NCBI GenBank assembly: GCA_011523425.1
Contig: WTGU01000056.1
Location: 16,799 to 80,798, forward strand
DNA length: 64,000 nucleotides
Reading direction: 5' to 3'
Origin: Alphaproteobacteria bacterium
GTDB lineage: Bacteria; Pseudomonadota; Alphaproteobacteria; UBA828
Made by a program: the position numbers and the translations under genes. Under the pieces are notes generated by a model. The model searched no databases and had not been told where the DNA came from. It saw nothing but the letters and a program-made list of their open reading frames with translations. Shown here piece by piece: positions 58,351 through 64,000 of the stretch. The first letter of the stretch is position 1, and the number at the start of each line of letters is the position of its first letter.

Positions 58351-59154
58351 ATGGAAGGCTACGAGCGCTACACCACGATGACGTTTGCGCGCGAGCGCCG
58401 CGTGCTCACCGTGACGCTCAACCGGCCCGACGTGCTGAACGCGGTGAACGCCGCCATGCACGCGGAGCTGGCGCGGCTCTTCAACGACATCGCCGCCGAC
58501 CGCGAGACCGACATCGTCGTGCTGACCGGCGCCGGCCGCGCCTTCTGCGCCGGCGGCGACATCGACTGGCTCCAGAGCGCTTGCGACGACCCGGCCGTCT
58601 TCGAGCAGATCGCCGCGGAGGCGAAGCAGATCGTGTTCGGCCTGCTCGACCTGGAGAAGCCGGTCGTCTGCCGCCTCAACGGGGACGCGGTGGGCCTCGG
58701 CGCCACAGTCGCGCTCTTCTGCGACATCATCATCGCCTCGGAGGCCGCGCGGATCGGCGATCTGCACGTCAATATCGGGCTCTCGGCCGGCGACGGCGGC
58801 GCCATCATCTGGCCCCAGCTCATCGGCTACCCGCGCGCCAAGGAGTTCCTGATGACCGGCCGGCTGATCGACGGCGCCGGCGCCGCAGAGCTCGGCCTCG
58901 TCAACGAGGCGGTGCCGGCGGACGAGCTCGACGCCCGCACAGAGCGCATGGTGGGCAAGCTGGAGCGGGGGGCTGCGCAGGCGATCCGCCTCACCAAGGT
59001 CTCGATCAACGTCGGCCTGAAGCAGCTCGCCCACGGGATGATGGACGCCTCCATCGCCTACGAGAGCCTGACCAACATCTCTGCCGACCACCGGGAAGGG
59101 CTCGCCGCCTTCCGCGAGCGCCGCAAGCCGGCGTTCGGCCGCGGCCGGGAGTAG
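58351..59154 (+). CDS. Enoyl-CoA hydratase/isomerase family protein
   Basis: The 267 residues follow the crotonase fold: FCAGGDIDWL holds the oxyanion-hole region, and VGLGATVALFCDIIIA and GLSAGDGGAIIWPQLIG continue the family pattern. Glutamate positions normal for hydratases are partly changed, so hydratase, isomerase or thioesterase activity are all possible. A GGAGG site lies seven bases before the ATG. It starts 183 bases from the divergent oxidoreductase. Confidence 0.85.
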   Translation: MEGYERYTTMTFARERRVLTVTLNRPDVLNAVNAAMHAELARLFNDIAADRETDIVVLTGAGRAFCAGGDIDWLQSACDDPAVFEQIAAEAKQIVFGLLDLEKPVVCRLNGDAVGLGATVALFCDIIIASEAARIGDLHVNIGLSAGDGGAIIWPQLIGYPRAKEFLMTGRLIDGAGAAELGLVNEAVPADELDARTERMVGKLERGAAQAIRLTKVSINVGLKQLAHGMMDASIAYESLTNISADHREGLAAFRERRKPAFGRGRE

Positions 59155-59157
59155 CCG

Positions 59158-60978
59158 GTGAGCGAGCGCAGGAGCCGGGCGGCGGAGGCCGGCGCGAGGG
59201 CCGCCCCGCGGGCCGGGGAGGAGGCGCTGCCGGGGTGGGATCTCTCCGATCTCTACCCGGCGCCTGAGTCCGACGAGGTGCGGGGCGACCTCGAGCGGGC
59301 GAAAGCGGAGGCGGAAGCGCTGCAGGACGAGTTCGCCGGCCGGGTCGCGGACCTCGACGGCGACGCCCTCGGCGCGCTCGTCGCCCGCTACGAGGCGACC
59401 ACGGAGACCCTGGAGCGGCTGACCGGCTACGCCTACCTGGTCTACTGCACGGCGATGGAGGACGCCGAGACCGCGCGCTTCTTCCAGACGATCCAGGAAG
59501 AGGCCACCGCCGTCGGCAGCCGGCTGCTCTTCCTCACGCTGGAGCTCAACCGGATCGACGACGCAGCGCTCGCGGCGAAGCTGGCCGCGCCCGCGCTCGC
59601 CCGCTACGCGCCCTGGGTGCGGGACGTGCGCAGCCTGCGCCCCTTCCAGCTTTCCGACGAGGTGGAGCGCCTGCTGCACGAGAAGCAGGTCGCCGGCCGC
59701 GCCGCCTGGGTGCGCCTCTTCGACGAGACCGTGGCGGCGCTGCGCTTCCCCGTCGGCGGCGAGTCGCTCACCAGCGCCGAGGCGCTCGACCTGCTCTCGG
59801 ACAAGGACGGAGGGGTACGCAGGGAGGCGGCGCAGGCGGTGGGCAGCGTGCTCGGCGAGAACGTCCGCACCTTCGCGCTGATCACCAACACGCTCGCCAA
59901 GGACAAGGAGATCGAGGATGAGTGGCGCGGCTTCGAGCGGCCGATCTCGTCACGCAATCTCGGCAACCGGGTCGAGGACGAGGTGGTGGACGCGCTGATC
60001 GCCGCCGTCGAGGCCGCCTATCCGCGCCTCGCCCATCGCTACTACGCGCTCAAAGCCCGCTGGATGGGCATGGACGCGCTCGACTACTGGGACCGCAACG
60101 CGCCGCTGCCGGAGGACGACGACCGCACCATCGGCTGGGACGAGGCGGTCTCCACCGTGCTCGCGGCCTATGGCGCCTTCTCGCCCGAGCTCGCCGGCAT
60201 CGGCAGGCGCTTCTTCGACAATGACTGGATCGACGCGCCGGTGCGCCGCGGCAAGTCTCCCGGCGCCTTCGCCCACCCCACGGTGCCGGGCGCCCATCCC
60301 TACCTGCTGCTGAACTACCAGGGCCGGACGCGCGACGTGATGGTGCTCGCCCACGAGCTGGGCCACGGGGTCCATCAGGTGCTTGCGGGCGGGCAAGGGC
60401 TGCTGCTGGCGGAAACCCCGCTCACGCTCGCGGAGACCGCCTCGGTCTTCGGCGAGCAGCTCACTTTCCGCGCGCTCCTCGACGGCGAGCGCGATCCCTT
60501 GCGGCGCCGGGTGATGCTCGCCGGCAAGGTCGAGGACATGCTCAACACGGTGGTGCGCCAGGTCGCCTTCTGCGCCTTCGAGCGCCGCGTTCACGAGGAG
60601 CGTCGATCAGGCGAGCTCACGCCCGAGCGCCTCTCGGAGCACTGGCTCGCGGTCCAGCGCGAGAGCCTGGGCCCCGCGCTCCGCTTCCACGACGAGTACC
60701 GCTTCTACTGGTCCTACATCCCCCACTTCATCCACGCGCCCTTCTACGTCTACGCCTATGCCTTCGGCGAGTGCCTGGTGAACGCGCTCTATGCGGTCTA
60801 TCGCGAGGAGCCGGCGGGCTTCGAGCGGAAGTATCTCGACATGCTCCGCGCCGGCGGCAGCCTCAGGCACCGGGAGCTGCTGGCTCCCTTCGGCCTCGAT
60901 GCCTCGGATCCGGATTTCTGGACGCGGGGGCTCGACGTGGTCGCCGGCTTCGTCGACGAGCTGGAGGCGGCGTTCTAA
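59158..60978 (+). CDS. M3-family oligoendopeptidase (PepF-like)
   Basis: This cytoplasmic zinc peptidase has 606 residues. The metal-binding HELGH lies at 399-403, followed by the third ligand in LTLAETASVFGE, typical of the oligoendopeptidase F branch. It degrades short peptides. The start is GTG three bases after the preceding gene, with no better alternative. Confidence 0.93.
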   Translation: MSERRSRAAEAGARAAPRAGEEALPGWDLSDLYPAPESDEVRGDLERAKAEAEALQDEFAGRVADLDGDALGALVARYEATTETLERLTGYAYLVYCTAMEDAETARFFQTIQEEATAVGSRLLFLTLELNRIDDAALAAKLAAPALARYAPWVRDVRSLRPFQLSDEVERLLHEKQVAGRAAWVRLFDETVAALRFPVGGESLTSAEALDLLSDKDGGVRREAAQAVGSVLGENVRTFALITNTLAKDKEIEDEWRGFERPISSRNLGNRVEDEVVDALIAAVEAAYPRLAHRYYALKARWMGMDALDYWDRNAPLPEDDDRTIGWDEAVSTVLAAYGAFSPELAGIGRRFFDNDWIDAPVRRGKSPGAFAHPTVPGAHPYLLLNYQGRTRDVMVLAHELGHGVHQVLAGGQGLLLAETPLTLAETASVFGEQLTFRALLDGERDPLRRRVMLAGKVEDMLNTVVRQVAFCAFERRVHEERRSGELTPERLSEHWLAVQRESLGPALRFHDEYRFYWSYIPHFIHAPFYVYAYAFGECLVNALYAVYREEPAGFERKYLDMLRAGGSLRHRELLAPFGLDASDPDFWTRGLDVVAGFVDELEAAF

Positions 60979-60992
60979 CCCTCTCCCGCCGA

Positions 60993-61673
60993 TCAGCGTG
61001 GCGGGAGCGCCAGGGAAACCCTGCCCGCCTGCCAGTCGTCGGTGACCTCGGCGGCGGGGACGCCGGCGGCATCGAGGGCGGTGAGCCCCTTCCACGCCAG
61101 CCACGCCTTCATCAGCGCGTATCCCAGGGAGTATCCCGCGCTGCGCGGCCACTCGGGATCGTTCTTGCGGCCGAACATCCAGGTATCGTGCTCGAAGTCC
61201 GTCGCCGCCAGAAGCGGGCGGGCGCGGTCTGCCATCTTCGTCAGGGTCTCGCGGTCGAGCGCCACGGCGTAGAAGGGGGTGGGCGCGCCGGCCTGCTCCT
61301 CGAAGCACTGGGCGAGCCCTTCGCTGACGAAACGGCCGCCGAGCGTGTACGTCTCGACGCCGCTTCGAAGCCGCACCACGTGGTGCATCTCGTGCGCGAG
61401 CGTGCCGAAGAGCCGGTCGGACCTCTCGGGATCGTGCAGCCGGGGCGAAGCCGGGTCGACACCGATGGTGATGCGGCCGGGACCGTTCGCGAAACCGCTG
61501 AAGCCGTAAGCCGGCAGCACCCAGGCATCGGGCGCCACGACGACATCGAGGCGATCCAGCCGGACGAGGCGTGCGATCCGCTCGTACGCCGCCTCGAGCT
61601 CGCGCATGATGTCCTGCCTGAGCCGTGCCGGGAGCTCGTCCATCGCATCCAGCAGGCGGAATCTGAATGTCAT
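60993..61673 (-). CDS. DUF2268-type putative Zn-dependent protease
   Basis: The 226 residues contain HEMHH, a gluzincin-type zinc site, and the block MFGRKNDPEWPRSAGYSLGY usual in DUF2268 proteins. Substrate unknown. ATG 61673 has a GGAAGG site; an upstream in-frame ATG at 61793 would add 40 residues with no family match. Convergent with the M3 peptidase gene, 14 bases apart. Confidence 0.8.
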   Translation of the reverse strand: MTFRFRLLDAMDELPARLRQDIMRELEAAYERIARLVRLDRLDVVVAPDAWVLPAYGFSGFANGPGRITIGVDPASPRLHDPERSDRLFGTLAHEMHHVVRLRSGVETYTLGGRFVSEGLAQCFEEQAGAPTPFYAVALDRETLTKMADRARPLLAATDFEHDTWMFGRKNDPEWPRSAGYSLGYALMKAWLAWKGLTALDAAGVPAAEVTDDWQAGRVSLALPPR

Positions 61674-61790
61674 GACCTTCCCGATCGGTGACGCGCCGGC
61701 TGGCCCGGTGAACGAGCGGCCGCCATCGCCAGCCGCGCCCGGGAATAGCAGCGGAAGGCCGTACGTGGAAATGCCCGATGCGGCCTCATG

Positions 61791-61828
61791 CATGACGCGG
61801 CGGCATGCGCCGCCGCCCCTGCGTCATG
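61791..61828 (-). terminator. Nested palindrome after the SDR gene
   Basis: CATGACGC (61791-61798) pairs with GCGTCATG (61821-61828), and inside it GGCGGC pairs with GCCGCC around ATGC. It lies seven bases past the SDR stop on the minus strand. No T-run follows, so termination is likely but not certain. Confidence 0.5.
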
Positions 61829-61835
61829 GCCGGTC

Positions 61836-62597
61836 CTAGAGAAAGACCGTGCCGCCGTCCACCATCAGGGTCTGGCCGGTGACGAGCTTGCTCGCGTCGG
61901 ACGCGAGGTAGAGCACGGTGCCGACCAGATCGTCGGTCGTGAGGTTCTTCTGCAGGCTCTGGCCGGTGGCGACGGCCTGGAGCAGCTTGTCCTTCTTGGC
62001 GCCGAAGAACTCGTCCGTGCCCTCGGTCAGCACCGCGCTCGGCGCGATGGCGTTGACCCTGATCCAGTCGCGCCCGAGCTCGCGCGCGAGCGCGCGGGTC
62101 ATGCCGATGACGGCGGCCTTCGAGGTCGCGTAGTGGAGGCCGAAGGGCATGCCGTAGACCGCGGCCAGCGAGGCGATGTTGACGATCGAGCCGCCGCCGG
62201 CCTCGCGCATAGCCGGCACGCAGGCCTTGCAGCACTGCCAGACGCCGCGCACGTTGACCGCCATGGTGCGGTCCCACTCGTCCTGGGCGATCTTGTCGAA
62301 GCGCCCGCCCTGGATGTCGCCGTAGAGGGCGGCGTTGTTGATGAGCACGTCGATGCGCCCGAACTCGGCGACGGCGTGCCGGGCCATGGTCTCGCAGCTC
62401 GCCATGTCAGCGGCGTCGAGCGCGACGCCGGTGGCACGCCCGTTGGTGGCGCCGATGGCCTCCACGGTCTCGGACGTGTCGCGGATATCGGCGGCGACCA
62501 CCGCCGCACCCTCGCGCGCCAGCGCCTCGCAATAGGCGCGGCCCAGGCCCCGCCCGCCGCCGGTGACGACGACCACCTTCCCTTCAAGCTGTGACAT
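61836..62597 (-). CDS. Short-chain dehydrogenase/reductase
   Basis: The 253-residue classical SDR has TGGGRGLGRAY, NNAALYGDIQGG, catalytic SLAAVYG serine and HYATSKAAV tyrosine-lysine pair, and VTGQTLMVDGG at the end. Substrate unknown; the two enoyl-CoA hydratase genes nearby suggest acyl or hydroxyacyl chemistry, which is inference. Divergent from the second hydratase gene. Confidence 0.9.
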   Translation of the reverse strand: MSQLEGKVVVVTGGGRGLGRAYCEALAREGAAVVAADIRDTSETVEAIGATNGRATGVALDAADMASCETMARHAVAEFGRIDVLINNAALYGDIQGGRFDKIAQDEWDRTMAVNVRGVWQCCKACVPAMREAGGGSIVNIASLAAVYGMPFGLHYATSKAAVIGMTRALARELGRDWIRVNAIAPSAVLTEGTDEFFGAKKDKLLQAVATGQSLQKNLTTDDLVGTVLYLASDASKLVTGQTLMVDGGTVFL

Positions 62598-62721
62598 GGG
62601 GTCTCCCGCTTCTCCCGGATGCCGATGCCCGCGCGGCCCTGCCGCCGGGAGGCCACGAAATAGGCCACAACGGGTGCTGCCGCAAGCCGGGCCGCCGGAT
62701 CGCGCGCTCCGTATCGCAGGG

Positions 62722-62730
62722 TGCTAGTAT
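62722..62730 (+). promoter_or_regulatory. Possible extended -10 promoter of the second enoyl-CoA hydratase
   Basis: TGC followed by TAGTAT (62722-62730) fits an extended -10 element 32 bases before the start codon. No good -35 box is seen. Confidence 0.35.
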
Positions 62731-62761
62731 GCTGCCCGAGAGCGCGAGAGCGGAGGGAACG

Positions 62762-63574
62762 ATGGCGACGAAGATCGCGGAACTGCCGGCCGGGACGGCG
62801 CACACGCTGCGCCGCAAGAACGACCGGGGCGTGACGACGCTCACGCTCAACCGGCCCAAGTCGGGCAACAGCCTCTCCCACGGGCTGGTGCACGAGCTGC
62901 AGGAGGCTCTCGATTCCATCAGGGACGACCGCTCCGTGCGCGTGGTGATCCTGGCGGCGAGCGGGCGGCTCTTCTGCACCGGCCACGACCTCAACGAATC
63001 GGTCGAGGCCATGAAGGCGCCGGAGACTAAGCGGGAGGCGACGGCGGCCTGCTCGCGCATGATGCAGAGCCTGATCGACCTGCCCCAGCCGGTGATCGCC
63101 AAGGTCCACAGCATCGCCACCGCCGCCGGCTGCGAGCTCGTGGCGAGCTGCGACCTGGTCTACGCCTCGGCGGAGGCCAAGTTCGCGACGCCCGGCGTGA
63201 ACATCGGCTTCTGGTGCCACTCGCCGCAGGTGGCGGTGAGCCGCGCCGTGGCGCCCAAGCACGCCATGCAGATGCTGCTGACCGGCGAGCTGATGGACGC
63301 CGAGACCGCCTTCCGCATGGGGCTGGTGAGCGAGGTGGTGGCGCCCGACAAGCTCAACGAGAGGGTGGACGAGGTGGCCCGGCATATCGCGGCGAAATCG
63401 GCTTACGCCATCGCCCAGGGCAAGCAGTCCTTCTACCGCCAGCTCGAGATGGATCGCGGCGACGCCTACGACTACGCCGGCGAGGTGATCTATCGCACCA
63501 TCCAGGCCGACGACGCCCGCGAGGGGATCACCGCCTTCCTCGAGAAGCGCGACCCGGTCTGGCAGGATTCCTGA
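62762..63574 (+). CDS. Enoyl-CoA hydratase family protein
   Basis: The 270-residue crotonase-fold protein has FCTGHDLNESVEAMK, AAGCELVASCDLVYA and ATPGVNIGFWCHSP, resembling the ECHDC3-like group of enoyl-CoA hydratases. Specific substrate unknown. ATG 62762 is preceded by GGAGGGAACG; GTG starts upstream are less likely. Convergent with the next gene, with only 10 bases between stops. Confidence 0.88.
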   Translation: MATKIAELPAGTAHTLRRKNDRGVTTLTLNRPKSGNSLSHGLVHELQEALDSIRDDRSVRVVILAASGRLFCTGHDLNESVEAMKAPETKREATAACSRMMQSLIDLPQPVIAKVHSIATAAGCELVASCDLVYASAEAKFATPGVNIGFWCHSPQVAVSRAVAPKHAMQMLLTGELMDAETAFRMGLVSEVVAPDKLNERVDEVARHIAAKSAYAIAQGKQSFYRQLEMDRGDAYDYAGEVIYRTIQADDAREGITAFLEKRDPVWQDS

Positions 63575-63584
63575 CGGAGCTTCC

Positions 63585-64000
63585 TCAGTCCCGCGCCGGG
63601 TACCAGTAGAGCGGGTCGGGGCGGCGGTAGCCGTCGGGGCGGTGGATCAGCTCGAAGGTGGTCTTGAGCGCGTCCTCGGTCTGGAAGTAGCAGAAGCGCA
63701 CGCCCCTCCAGCCGCCGCCCATGACGGCGGCGAAGCCGCGCGCCTCGATATCGGCGATGCAGGCGTCCCAGTCGAGGCCGGTATCCTGCAGGAGAAAGCC
63801 CACGTGCTGCAGCCCCTCGCCGTGCTCCTCCAGGAACTCGTGATAGATGCTGGGCCCCTCCAGCGGCTCGATCACCTCCCAGTTGAGATCGCCCGTCCAG
63901 GCCAGCGCGAGGCGCATGGAGAAGTTCCCCGGAGCGCCGCGAAAGTGCCTGTCGGTGAGCAGCGGCGGCGCGTATTCCTGCACCCACCAGGGGCCGATCC
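63585..64000 (-). CDS. VOC/glyoxalase-superfamily protein, 5' end missing
   Basis: The gene runs past the right edge; about 138 C-terminal residues are seen. EGLQHVGFLLQD and the repeated beta-alpha-beta pattern fit the glyoxalase_4 branch of the VOC superfamily. The frame stays open to the window end, so an apparent GTG at 63983 is probably internal. Function not assigned. Confidence 0.7.
   Translation of the reverse strand, partial: IGPWWVQEYAPPLLTDRHFRGAPGNFSMRLALAWTGDLNWEVIEPLEGPSIYHEFLEEHGEGLQHVGFLLQDTGLDWDACIADIEARGFAAVMGGGWRGVRFCYFQTEDALKTTFELIHRPDGYRRPDPLYWYPARD

Noticed and set aside
58168..59679. The reading frame of the indolepyruvate oxidoreductase stays open about 500 codons upstream of its start.
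   Set aside because: It runs antisense through the well-supported enoyl-CoA hydratase gene and has arginine- and glycine-rich shadow composition with no family match. High GC content gives such long open frames.
63585..63983. A complete VOC gene starting at the GTG at 63983.
   Set aside because: The frame continues to the end of the window with protein-like sequence before the GTG, so the gene is more likely cut by the window edge.

Overview
The window is one contiguous stretch of a high-GC, Gram-negative chromosome that looks alphaproteobacterial. Gene orders typical of that class recur: acpP-fabF-mltG-yicC-gmk, trpD-trpC-moaC-moeA, tpiA-secG-pyrG-kdsA and thrB-rnhA. A perfect GTTC-N7-GTTC LexA-type box (18293-18307) is also characteristic of the class. 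LPS assembly genes (lptF, lptG, lptD, kdsA) imply an outer membrane, and a complete nosRZDFYLX operon implies nitrous oxide respiration. I saw no rRNA, tRNA, CRISPR array or complete transposase gene.

Layout. 1-5.4 kb: end of lptF, lptG, lptD, surA and rsmA, without the pdxA usually found between surA and rsmA. 5.6-13.3 kb: a GNAT enzyme facing a minus-strand block of gmk, yicC, mltG, fabF, acpP, fabG and fabD, which is split by a plus-strand EamA transporter. 13.5-18.3 kb: rpsF-rpsR-rplI, a cyclopropane synthase and dnaB. 18.3-20.6 kb: a radical SAM gene with a likely SOS box, rnhB and an L,D-transpeptidase. 20.8-28.7 kb: yggS and thiE, then a long minus-strand run trpD-trpC-moaC-moeA-sulfotransferase-CysD/CysN/CysC fusion. 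28.9-32.5 kb: a methyltransferase, a MITE-like element, an AlkD-like glycosylase and a PpiD-like chaperone. 32.8-37.4 kb: tpiA-secG-pyrG-kdsA and a class IV aminotransferase. 37.4-38.1 kb: about 720 bp of non-coding repeats. 38.1-44.3 kb: a DenD-like dehydrogenase, a DSD1/D-threonine-aldolase-like enzyme, two ABC ATPases without permeases, a VapBC-type pair and a beta-hydroxyacid dehydrogenase. 44.4-53.3 kb: nosRZDFYLX behind an FNR-type box. 53.3-64 kb: thrB, rnhA, a very large indolepyruvate oxidoreductase, two enoyl-CoA hydratases, an M3 peptidase, a DUF2268 protein, an SDR and a partial VOC protein.

Two things stand out. The first is a 717-residue protein that joins a CysD-like domain, a CysN barrel that has lost its GTPase domain, and an intact APS kinase. 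Its CysD-like PP-loop is degenerate, and it is translationally coupled to a sulfotransferase, so the pair looks like a dedicated PAPS-making and PAPS-using module. The second is a family of two-hairpin intergenic elements (11.4, 20.6 and 37.4/38.1 kb). They sit only between convergent genes and supply the stop codons of several neighbours. A separate 323-bp element with 25-bp perfect terminal inverted repeats (29.5 kb) also sits between convergent genes, supplies a stop codon, and shares a 30-nt block with one of these repeats.
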